DNA of 64,000 nucleotides, from positions 310,001 to 374,000 of the forward strand of contig NC_089243.1 of NCBI RefSeq assembly GCF_000512585.2, given 5' to 3'. The stretch is from Kwoniella bestiolae CBS 10118. Its lineage: Eukaryota; Basidiomycota; Tremellomycetes; Tremellales; Cryptococcaceae. Below the pieces are notes generated by a model that was not told where the DNA came from, ran no database searches, and saw only the letters and a program-made list of their open reading frames with translations. The position numbers and the translations under genes are program-made. Of the stretch, positions 1 to 11,400 are shown in pieces (position 1 is the stretch's first letter; each line of letters starts with the position of its first letter).

Positions 1-2178
1 AAGCGCTTCGTTCTCCTCACCTTCCTCCTGAGCATCCTTCGTCTCATTCCCAAAATCATGAACTCTCAATCCCAGTGCCGAAGATTGAGATGGCGAGCCT
101 CGTCTACTTGCTATACTCCTCAGAGAGTTATTACCAGTGGATAAGGTAGTAGCGAGCAAAGGGGGTATCTTGTTTCTCGGACTTGTAGCTTGGTATGGAG
201 CAGAGTGAGATGCGATTGTCGCTCGTCTCTCCTGGCGGTTGATGATCTTACCAAACGACGAGGGAGCCTTGGGTGAAGGAGGAAACGAGAATCCAGATTG
301 GTATATCCCCGGCGAGATTGTCATGGGCGAATCAGGAGACAGAGCAGAAAAAGTTTGGGTGTCCATACTTCCTCCGATAGATGGGGGTGGTCGAGTTTGA
401 ATTTGAGGGAGGATCAATGAATTTGACGAACCACCACTTGATCCAGGGATGAAGTCGTTGGGTAACGACTGTGGTGATCCACTGTATTCACTTCCACCTA
501 GCCCTCGTCTGTTGTTCCACCATGCAGAGGTATCATTACTGCTATTCATGATGTTGTGACCGTGGGGGGCATATCCATCGCTTAGTTGACGTTGGGGCAG
601 ATTGGTCGGACTGATACTTTCCTCTTTCTTCAGGTTGAGGTAATTGTGCTGTGGTTCTGGAACGTCGCCTGTGAGCCATGAGGAGGGATTGAAAGGTGAT
701 GAAGGGGAGTATAACATTGCCGAGGGTGGCTCTCCTTGCACACTCCTTGTTCTGATATGTTGTTGGGTGACTTTGATGGGTAAAGGAGGGAACGATGTTG
801 TATTTGCAGGTGCGGTATGCGGTACCATATTTGATCTATCATTTCCCATCGCATTATCGTTATAGAATGACAGAGGTTGAATTTTGAATAGTTCTCTGGA
901 CACTTCGAATGGACGCTGTTGAGGGACTGGCACCGACGGACTTCTCCCATCCTCCTCGGGGGTAGAATAGTCGAATTCAAAGGCAGTAGGTGAGGTTGGC
1001 TCGTACGCGTGATACTCTGGAGGAGGAGCATGCGCGTGGAGACTCGACTGATATGGGAGCATCTGAGGTACGAATGATCCTCTTGGATGGGTGAAGACAA
1101 ATGGTTTATCTTCGTCCACGTCGGGTAGGAGGTGGTGCTGATACGCATCAGGGGGTGAATGGAAGTCCATGCTGTGCTCGGATGACGTAGGTGACAGACC
1201 CTCTTCTTGTAAGTTCATCCGCCGTTTTTGTGCTTGGGTGGGCCGGGGTGGTACTCTTCGTTTGAACGATAGGATCTCAGCTTTGGTAGAATGTCTCTTC
1301 AAGAACGGGTGAGCTGTATCTCAAATTCAGCTGGTTGATCTCCAATAAAAAATATTGATAGGCGAGCAGACTTACACCATGTACTGGCATCTGGATCGTA
1401 TATTCCTCTTTCGACATGCCGTAAGCTCAGCTTACGATTGAAGCCGTAGATCTGACACAGACGGCACATTAGCTATTGTGATGACTGATCCTCAGATCAG
1501 GTGCAACCAACTTACATTCAACTGCCTTGAGAAACTGGCAAATCTACTTTGCCGATACACAACCGGTAAAATCTTCTCAGCCAGCTCCTCAGGATTTTCA
1601 ATGATGATCGCCTCTCCAGTCTCATCCCACCTAATAATATGGTGATACTCAGGTTGTTCAAGAAGCCCAAATAGCTTAGTCAGGAATGTAGGTTGTTTGC
1701 CCTCCACTTTCTTCTGGTTCTTGTTCTTCTTCGACTTGTTGGTCTGAGGTAACATGATAGGGTTGAACCATGGATCGTGATCACCATGATTACCATTGTG
1801 AGTGGTATGTTGCCAAAACGGAGGCGGGGGGTTTGTGAAGAATCTGTTAGGTGGTGATTGTTGTTGGAGCATCGTCCCCTCGGGTTCGGGTGGTCTACCG
1901 GGATGAGGGAATTCCCTCGGATGGTTGGATAATGATAATCCCAGTTCATTATGGGTTTGAGGGTGATCGAACTGTTGGTCGAGGGGTGATGGGTCGGGGG
2001 AAACGTATGGTCGGGATTGTGAGATTGGAATGGGTGCTTTCGTCTCCCATCGGTCGGACAGGGGTAGGTTACGGAAGAAGGGAGGTACGCCAGTGGAGGA
2101 ATGGGAATTAGGAAGTGGATGACCGACGAGATCTGGTTTACGAGGGCCTGGAGATACGCAGGCTGATGGAGAGGACAT
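1..2178 (-). CDS. HSF-type DNA-binding transcription factor (partial, C-terminus beyond window)
   Basis: Nuclear transcription factor of the heat-shock-factor fold. The start codon is at 2178. Exon 1 (1516-2178) encodes a Pro/Ser-rich N-terminus of about 150 residues and then the winged-helix domain, with FLTKLFGLLEQPEYHHIIRW and RFASFSRQLN. Exon 2 (1376-1451) continues with IYGFNRKLSLRHVERGIYDP, the recognition-helix region. Exon 3 (1-1313) finishes the domain (HPFLKRHS) and carries a long Ser/Pro/Gln-rich tail, probably activation or regulatory, open to the first base of the window. Exon phases close exactly (663 nt, 76 nt). The sequence fits HSF/Sfl1-like fungal factors, but I cannot assign a specific paralogue. 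No coiled-coil trimerisation region is obvious after the domain, so it may not be the canonical Hsf1. The family call is firm; the individual identity is open. Confidence 0.88.
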
Positions 2179-5060
2179 GGTGGTGCTTTACTATACATTG
2201 TTCCAATCAGCGATGGGTCTTCAATTGAGAAGTATGATGGGAACGAGATATATGATATTGCATGACTCACTAGAGGTTTATGATGATTATACGAGTCTTG
2301 TGGGGAGAGTCGTGATCGGTAGTTGATGACCAATGGTCCGACAAGAGTAAGCTAGTATAGTATTAGCTCAAGATCCGATTGAATTGGAGAATCCAAGAAT
2401 AAAGGCATTCCTTGAATCAGAAGAAAAGACGAAATGGAAGAAGGATTCCAAGAATACAAGAATATATAAATAAAACAGGTGAGAACGCAACACGAAGAGA
2501 AGAGGGAAGTGGGAATCACAATGAAGCATTCTGACCCTCGTATACCCCCCTTCTTTCCGTTGAGAAGAGGACATGAAAGGAAGTTTAGAGTATAATGGAA
2601 CAGACATACACCCCATAGACATGACGACGAGTAGATGGGTTGGACTTACGTTATGTAATGGTGAAAGGGGGGTACCCGACCACGTCGGGCTAGATAGGCC
2701 CCCCTGGGTTGTCCGGGTCAGCTTGAGATGGGACAAGTTCAGTGAATTGATCGATCTTGCGGTAGGGGTACTACGCCGAAGAAGTCTAGATGCAACGCAG
2801 TGAGCGATGGAAGAATGTTGAATCGGATAAAGGATGAGTAAGATACGGGGTAATGCGAAAAGGGATAAAGGAGTGTATGCAAGTATGGGTGTAAATGAGA
2901 AAGGAAGGGTGATGTAGATGTAGGTGCACTGGTCTCGACTCTCGATTGATGTCGTCAAGGGGTGGCCAATCTTTGTTGATGAGTCTGGTCAATCAGTTAA
3001 ATTAAATTACTTGATCTCGTCACAGTAGTCGGACAGAGGTAGATCAGTAATAAGATAGGTCAAACGATTTGAAAACGATGAAGAGCAAATTGCTCAAGGG
3101 GAAGAAAGAAAAATCAGTATTCTTGAAAGTCGTGTCGATGTTTATATATTATGTTATGATGTATGGTGGACGATGATGTATGGCTTACAAGAGTGAGTCA
3201 GTTAGCTCTTTTCTCCGACCGATTGATTTCGTTATCCACCTCTTTGACCTTGACCTTAACTTGATGGCCGCTTTTGATGTGATCGTGGTGTGTTCCAATT
3301 TACCCCCCTTAACCGCCTCAGTCGTCATTCGTCGATGCTATTTCATGTAGTGATGAGAGAGACACGACCTTGTTATCCATACATCAATGCATCTACTCCA
3401 AATGTAGATCGATCGGCATTGTATGTTGTATTCTCCCATACATACATAGCCTCAATCTAATTCCACCTTGACCCTCCTTTCGCTTGTTTTGCTTTTGTTT
3501 TATATGATTGATCGCCCTGATCTCAAATGCTATAGCTATGCCCCGATGAGGTAATTGTACTGAACCATCTCTTTACAGTATACCACTCATAGCTAGGGCG
3601 TAAGTGTATAATACCAACCGGCCGGTAGTGTGGTGGGCGTCGTCAATAGAGGTGGATCCACTCTGCTCCAACATCCATTATCCTATATCCTATATGATCG
3701 GATTAGTCCCTTGAGGGGTCATTGACGTATTCGAGGAACTGTTGAGTACGATAGGTGAATGCTTATGTACAGGCCAGCCATTCCGAATGATTACCATTTA
3801 TTTGGTATTCGACTGTGCGCATTGTTGGATAGATTCGGTTTTCCCCCACTCTTCTATAACAAAAAAAACCTCCGAGTAAAGACACCACCAAACCTTGAGG
3901 TATTCTTTGTGTCGTCCGAGACATACCGACAATATGGTTACCATCACATCATCACCACACGCTCAACTTGATCTCCAAGGGTTAAGGGTTCAACAATTTA
4001 GTCCAAGCCACTGCCGCCGGCCGGAGCTTTCAAGTCACCCTTACAATCCTACTCCGAACAAGATGGATGAGCGAGGGTGGACTTGTACCTGCCCAGCCCA
4101 GCCTAGCCTCGAGGCAACCAAGGTTCAACGATAATTACTTTTTGTGTGTCTGTGTCGCATTACGAGTTTCACGGAGAGGGGCGTCAAGAGTTGCGTTGCT
4201 CGGTAATGATCACATCATAAAAAGAAAAGGGGATAGGTCCGATCAATCTGGTTTGATTGGTCTGGTATTATCTGATATTGTGTGTGTGGTTTTGGTTTTT
4301 CGCTTATGTCGATGTTATTACCAAGACCAATCTTTTCGGCTAAATTAGTCAACGAACGTTTAATGCATAGACTGATGGGTTGCTTGGTTGTTGTTGACGT
4401 GATATTCATGATCGATGATCCAACGGGTCTTGTTGCTGCGCGACCGGATCTTGACATGGACTTCATTGCGAGGTGAGTGAACGTGCGTCACCTTATCTTG
4501 CCCGCATGATGACTATCCATCCGCAAGGTAAGATTGATTATTCCACCTCGAGCGTAGGTAATCTACATGCGCTGCACTTCACCCAACCCGGGCTTACGGA
4601 AGAGCACAAGAGGGTATCATGCGATTCCAATGGAGTTGTACGTAGAGTATTCGATCGAGAAAGCGGGGATGTCGATCATTCTTTTGTTTGCGCAGTGAGC
4701 GGTAGAGCTAGTGATGGTCATGCAACGTGTTGGGGTGAGGGCGTAGATGATTGATGCTTGATGTCTCAAAGGAGGGGTGTTCGCAATCAAAGTGGTCAGA
4801 TCGATTGTCATGAGGCTTTATAAAGCCGTGTAATTCCGATGTACAGCGATGAGAACAGCGGCCGTGGTGGTAGTCGCTTGGATGCAAGAGATCTGGTCCT
4901 ATGCTCAAGTATATATATGAATGATGGGTTGATCTTGATTGAAACGAGGTATCAATCTCGGAATGAGATCAAAGCTACTGTAAGAGTGGAGGAGGGTGGG
5001 GATCCTTAAATGAGGGGATGAAATGCGTTTTCACTGAATCAGCCATCTGTCCAGTCGCGT

Positions 5061-5068
5061 CGCGAAAA
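5061..5068 (+). promoter_or_regulatory. SCB/E2F-like site in MCM5 promoter
   Basis: CGCGAAAA, preceded by TCGCGT, matches the CRCGAAA form of the Swi4/SBF site and E2F-like cores. It lies about 225 bp before the MCM5 start codon and 30 bp from an MCB. The match is seen in sequence; function is inferred. Confidence 0.45.
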
Positions 5069-5090
5069 TGTTGTAGAGGAAGGGTCAAAG

Positions 5091-5096
5091 ACGCGT
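5091..5096. promoter_or_regulatory. MCB (ACGCGT) element in MCM5 promoter
   Basis: Palindromic ACGCGT, the MluI cell-cycle box bound by MBF, lies about 195 bp upstream of the MCM5 ATG. In yeasts MCM genes and many S-phase genes are under G1/S control through this element. The same element occurs at a similar distance before CHL1 in this window. Confidence 0.55.
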
Positions 5097-5289
5097 TCAA
5101 AGGCTCATGTTCTCATTTGACATCCTGTCATCTTATCATCTCGATTCAACTTCCACTTACCCTCTCAAACAGTCACTATCTTATCTTCTCATCACTCTCT
5201 CTCAAGGGTCCTGTCAAATCCATAACACCTTCACCTTTCCACCGCATAACCTGCTATAGTCATCGGAAAGAGATCGTAGTCTAGTCAAA

Positions 5290-8247
5290 ATGGTAGGTCT
5301 TCCTTCCTACCCCCTTGCCTTTGTATAACCTACCCTGCATCCTTTGCTGATATCGTCTCCTCATAGGAACAAGGCAGAGTATGGACCGTCGGCGTCCTCC
5401 AAGGAGAAGCCCAGCAGAACAGCCACTCGGAGATCGAGAAGCTCTTTTTCGACTTCCTAAGTGGATTCAGAATTAACGGTCAATTCACTTATCGAGATGC
5501 TCTGCGTTCAGCTTTGCTTCTACACCATCATACCCTCGAAGTGGATCTGAACGATATGATAGCGTGGAATAATGAGTTGGCGCAGAAAATCCAGCAGAAT
5601 CCCGGTGAAATGATTCCCCTCGTGAGTCCATTCCCTGTCCCGTTATCGGAAGAAGGAAGACTGACTTCACGAGCGTAATGTGTAGTTGGAATCTGCTTTG
5701 CTCAGATTAGCAAGACAATTATTACATCCCACATTTGATCAAACCCAGACCCAAGGTCCCGGCCAACCAAGTTCGGTCGCGGTGGATTCTATACCTGATA
5801 TGCAAGTTACCATTAGGAGTGGGATGAACTTGCTGCAATTTAGAGAACTGAACGTAAGTTCGTTCAGCTTACGTCCCAGGTATAGATAGTACCAAGAAGA
5901 AGCTGACGGGTTGTTCCGCATGATAGGCAAATACACTCACTAATCTTGTTCGTCTTCCCGGTATCGTCATCAACGCTTCTCAACTTTCCTCTAGAGCTAC
6001 AGAACTTCATCTTCAATGTAAGGGTTGTAGATCGGTTAAGAATGTGAAAGTGCCAAGTACGCTGGGTGGAGAGAGAGCTTCCCTGCCGAGACGATGTGAT
6101 GCGTGAGTAGTCTCTTGCAATCTGATCCACCTATCTGGGCCTACTTGATCCTCGATGAGAACACCAGCTGATGAGATGAGCCAAACAATGCACAGTGCCG
6201 CCCCACAAGGTCAACCTAAAGACTGTCCCCTCGACCCCTACGTCATCCTTCACGACAGATGTAGATTCGTTGATCAACAAACCATCAAACTCCAAGAAGC
6301 ACCTGACATGGTCCCTGTCGGTGAATTACCAAGACACATGATGTTGCATGCCGAGAGGTATCTGACAGGTAGAGTGGTACCTGGTTCAAGAATCATCGCT
6401 ACCGGTATCTACTCAACGTTTGCTCCTTCATCTAAAAATGTGAGTGCCGATCATTGACTTGGCGGATCAGCTGTACGAGTCTCAGGATTTCGTCATCAAG
6501 CTGATACTCTAAAAACCTAGGCCAAAACATCCGGTGCGCCTGCTCTTCGACAACCTTACCTCAGAGTTTTGGGTATAGAACTTGATACTTCCCTCGCTTC
6601 GTCACCTGGATCTAGAGTGTTCTCACCCGAAGAGGAAGAAGAGTTCCAACAATTAGCAAGGAGTGAAGGGTTATATGATAGATTCGCGAACAGTGTAGCA
6701 CCGAGTATCTATGGAAATTTAGGTGAGTCAACAATGACAGGAATCCAAGAAAGCCAGCTCACAATCATGATTGAACGTAGATATCAAGAAAGCTGTCACT
6801 TGCTTATTGATGGGTGGAAGTAAGAAGATCTTGCCTGATGGGATGAGGTTGAGAGGAGACATTAACGTTTTGCTGCTTGGTGATCCTGGTACTGCCAAAT
6901 CTCAATTATTGAAATTCGTGGAGAAGGTGAGCTAAAGTGACGAGGTCGTTTCAAAATCAAGCTCATACGCTTGTCATCTCGTAGGTATCGCCGGTATCAG
7001 TATATACATCTGGTAAAGGTTCTTCCGCAGCCGGTCTGACAGCTTCAGTCCAGCGTGATCCCGTGTCTGTAAGTGGTGCTTTTCCGGTTTGACTTGTTGA
7101 GTTTCAGCTAATGTTCTCCCTCGGAAATAGCGAGAATTCTACCTCGAGGGAGGAGCGATGGTCCTAGCCGACGGAGGAGTAGTGTGTATCGATGAATTCG
7201 ACAAGATGAGGGACGAAGACAGAGTAGCAATCCACGAAGCGATGGAACAACAGACCATCTCAATCGCCAAAGCAGGAATCACCACCATCCTCAACTCGCG
7301 AACTTCCGTTTTGGCAGCTGCAAACCCCGTCTTCGGTCGATATGACGATATGAAGTCGCCCGGCGAGAACATTGATTTCCAAACCACCATTTTATCGAGA
7401 TTCGACATGATCTTTATTGTGAAGGATGAGCATAATGAGCTGAGGGATAGGACGATAGCCAAGCATGTTATGAATATTCATATGAATAGGCAGAATGAGA
7501 ATGAGGCTGTTGGGGAGATTGATATTGAGAAGATGAAGAGATATGTCTCGTATTGTAAATCGTGAGTTGGACTTTCCCTTCTACCTTTTACCAATCATAC
7601 CAAGAGATCGAGTCGAAGACGGACTACAGAGTACTGATTTTTCACTTGTGCGCCTTGTCAGTCGATGTGCTCCTAGACTCAGTAATGAAGCTGCCGAGAT
7701 GCTTTCGTCGCATTTTGTTGGGTTGAGGAAAGAAGTCGCTCAGGTAGAAAGGGATAACGACGAGAGAAGTTCCATTCCCATTACTGTTCGGTGAGTTTGT
7801 CCCTCATACCCGGACCAATCCCGCACGCGCAAGAAGAAAAGACTTGTTGCTGACAGATCCTTCTGTCCACACAGTCAATTAGAAGCGATCATCCGAATAT
7901 CCGAATCCCTCGCCAAAATCACCTTATCCCCCCGTGTACTCCCACATCACGTCGAAGAGTCCATCCGTCTATTCAAATTCTCAACGATGAATGCCGTCTC
8001 CATCGGATCGGGCATCGAGGGTTTATCAAGGACAGAGCTGAACGATGAGATTGATAAGATTGAGAAAGAGCTCAAGAGGCGATTACCGATAGGTTGGACG
8101 ACCTCGTATCAGTCTTTAGTCAGGGAGTTTGTTAGTGGTCAGGGGTACTCTCAACATGCCCTTGAGAGGTGTTTGTACGTTATGGAAAAGAGGGAGACTA
8201 TAAAGTTCACGGGGATGAAGAAGGTCGTACAGAGGATTGGTGTGTAG
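5290..8247 (+). CDS. MCM5: DNA replication licensing factor MCM5
   Basis: Subunit of the MCM2-7 replicative helicase, loaded at origins as double hexamers and active with CDC45 and GINS. Eleven exons: 5290-5292, 5367-5621, 5686-5853, 5927-6102, 6196-6439, 6521-6722, 6781-6926, 6985-7068, 7131-7561, 7662-7790, 7875-8247; all phases close. The N-terminal domain has a Zn-ribbon region (CKGCRSVKN, later RRCDA and DCPLDPY). The AAA+ core shows Walker A GDPGTAKSQ, Walker B VVCIDEFDKM, sensor 1 LAAANPVFGRYD and arginine finger LSRFDMIF. The C-terminal winged helix includes KIEKELKRRLPIG. The sequence follows human MCM5 throughout (LEGGAMVLADGGVV, AIHEAMEQQTISIAKAGITT). The first exon is only the ATG; reading on past it without splicing meets a stop, so the intron is needed. 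Upstream MCB/SCB-like sites suggest G1/S expression. Confidence 0.97.
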
Positions 8248-8443
8248 TAGGGTCGGATTGGGATATACACTAGATCAGGTCCTTGGTTGCTTGGTGGTGC
8301 TTGGTATGAGTATGGGTCTGGCTTGGTTTTATTGTATTACTTGTTCTATTGATATTTCTAGGTTCAATGCATTGGATTATACATGCTACTCAAATTTACA
8401 GTCTATAACATGATGGTTGACATGCTCCGGTTATGACGCTTGA

Positions 8444-11400
8444 TCACAACGACAACCCATCCCTCTGCAACAAAGCCATCATAGCGCCCACTACCTCCTC
8501 ATGACCTGACATATCGACCGCATGGGGAGATTCGATCTGTTCGGTAAGTTGAGCATCGAGCAGTCGTCTGTGTGATGCAACACAGATGAGCATCAGCACT
8601 TGTGGGACCAACGCTTGGAAACGGGGTTTGCCATGCTACGTAGCGAGAAAAAAACCTAACTCACCTCAGCTGCGAACACAACACTCCGATCCTCGTACCT
8701 GCTCTCAACTTTACAAACCCATCTTTACCTATCATGATTCCACCTGCCCAATGATTGATCGTGATATTCCCGCCGAAAAGCAACAAGCCATACAGGGGTA
8801 CCTGAAGCAAGCGCGTCAGCAGTACATCCGGAACGAGCGATATGTTCATCCACTCCGACATAGAGTGCACAAATACAGCGTATAGACAGGTAGGACTCAC
8901 CTCCGTAGCATCCCGCAAGAACACCTTGGACGTCTCAGCCTTAGCGAAATACGCCAAATAACCAGATTTGAACCCCGATTCAGTGAACAGCACCGAAGTG
9001 GGATGGATAAATACTCTCCCGAACTGATCAAACATCTTTACTTCTTTGGCTTCGTGCTATGCATCAAAATTGACCAATCAGCGCCCATACTTTCAACCTT
9101 CAATTCCAATACGAGTCCCTTCGAGGTTTGAGGATTCATTGAGTACGAACGGAAGTACTCACATCCTTTTGAATAGCACCTTGCTGTACCCTCTCGAATT
9201 GCGCTTTGGGCATTGCTATCCTAGCTATTCTGGGGTACAGTCCGCCGACTATCACACCTTTGACTAGATTATCCAATTTCGAGTTGACACTGAATTTGGC
9301 TACTTCCGAATTGGAGGGGTTGATGAATCCGATTGAAGATAGAGCAGACAGGAAGTCGTTTCGCAGAGATGTGATGTCACGTAGTGTGGTAGGACTGATG
9401 AAGTTCTATACGTGGGATATATCAGTACGACGTCGTCTGCTGCGGATGCAAGCGCGTACACGTAGAACTCACCTGCTCGCAAAACTGTCTGACTGCACCG
9501 TGACTCCCCCCTTTCTCTCTCACAGCCATACAAGCATCATATGCCCTCACATCAGTGAGCAAATCCGATCTAGCCCACGCGAAGGATTCTCTCGCTTTCT
9601 TGCTCTCGTCTCGCTTCTCCATGGGTGATGTGAATAGGGGTTTTGATGAAAGTAAGGCGGCGATCGTGAGAACTGATAGTCATAATCAGCATGACGTTCT
9701 TGTGAAAATGAATGGGTATAGCTCACTTGGATCAAGACACTTGAATATCGTGCCCAACACTAACATCTTGGCGAGACGTAGATCAACTGGAATCATACTC
9801 ATCTAAATGTATACCGGTCCATCAGCTCCACACTCTGCACATGATATAACTTGGACATGTTCAACTTACATGACGTCCCAGTGCTGTCAACCGACTCTTA
9901 TGATCTTCACTTTCGACAGCTCCTAGATCTTGCAGGGTCTGCCAAGCAGCGTTGATAGCATCCATCTTGGGTGGATCGATAGCTTTGCTGTGTCACAGAA
10001 CACATTTCAGCAAGAACCCAGGAGTCAAGGACGATGGGCACAAAACACATACCTCAAGAACTCCTTGACGTCGGTGTCCTCATTCATAGCCTTCACCTGT
10101 AAGAACAGCGCTTCCAATGGTGTTCTAAGAATCTCAGGTATAGGGAACCGAGGCATGCTGTTATTTTCGGTTCTCCTGGTATACAGCTTGTAACACTGTG
10201 CCGAACCAAACGATAAGCCAAAGATCTCAGTTGGAACTGCGCAGAGAGATGTAACTCACCTGTCCAGGCTGCGTACGACCCGCTCGACCTCTACGTTGTC
10301 TCCCCGAAGCTCTGCTAGTCCAACATTCTACCAATTTCTGCATCCCATTCTCCGCGTCATACTGCGTTTCCTTGACCCTCCCCCCATCTACGACATAGAT
10401 CACATCGGGGATAGTAACGGACGTTTCAGCCACGTTGGTAGCCACTACGATCTTCCTCCTCGGAGCGGTAGGTAAGAACACTTTCCGCTGTTCAGCCGAT
10501 GACAAATTCGCATGAAGAGGCATGATTTCCACGGGACCCAGATTGGTACTTTGCAGTTCGTTGATACACTGTCGAATCTCCATCACACCGGGCATGAATA
10601 CCAGTATCGCTCCTGCGTTCGTCTTGGCATTATCGACTATGTGCTTGATTATTGCTCCAACGAGACCATAATCTATCCTGTCTGATGCAGCCAGGATTTC
10701 CAATGCTCGTTGAGCATCGAGATCCAGGTTGAGTTTGGAAAATTCAGCTCGAATTGCAGCTTTCTGTTCTTCCGTTTGACGTGGGCCGAAACGTGAGGGC
10801 TGAGGTTTGTAGCGAACTTCGGAGATGACATCTTCGAGATAGTGGTCGGTGACTGGGTGTGTGAATCCTGGGATCGTGAGACTCGGACAACCACCAAAGT
10901 AATTGATGAATATTTGTTCGTTGATCGTTGCAGACATCAATATAACCTTGATCGTCTTGTTCCTCTGCAGCAGATCCCGCAAAAGGCAGATCAACAGGTC
11001 GGTATCTACACCTCGCTCGTGCGCTTCGTCGACTACGACATGACTGACACCCAGTAAATTGGGATCACCGCTGCCCAGCCTTCTGAGCACAACACCAGTA
11101 GTGCAGAATAGCACTTTGGTATCGGCTGAAGACTTTCTTTCTCCTCGAATAGCATAGCCAACCGTTTCAGGGGACTTGTCGACGTCTTCAAGCCTTTCTT
11201 GAGCTACACGAGCAGCTACTCCCATAGCTGCCACTCGTCTAGGCTGGGTCACAATGATATTGGCTGAAGCACCTCGACCAGCTTCGATCTCATGATCTAG
11301 GATGAATTGAGGCAATTGGGTACTAAAATTCGTGTCAGTTAGCCATATACCATACGGTAGTATCATGTATACGCACCTCTTACCACAACCGGTCTATACG

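Larger units (their letters stand above)
2179..5289. other. Long divergent intergenic region between the HSF-type gene and MCM5
   Basis: About 3.1 kb with no gene I can support. Reading frames here are short, lack splice-linked extensions and have no recognisable protein motifs. The left part probably holds the 5' leader and promoter of the HSF-type gene, the right part the MCM5 promoter with MCB/SCB-like sites. Long leaders are common for fungal regulators, and an unannotated non-coding transcript cannot be excluded. Confidence 0.5.

Noticed and set aside
1680..2333. 217-codon minus-strand frame overlapping the HSF-type first exon
   Set aside because: It is a shadow of the real frame, which carries the HSF domain and correct splice sites.
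3759..4348. Cluster of overlapping 70-93 codon frames
   Set aside because: Mutually overlapping in different frames, with no motifs; probably non-coding.
9206..9628. 140-codon plus-strand frame
   Set aside because: Antisense to conserved C-terminal exons of the DEAH helicase; no motifs.
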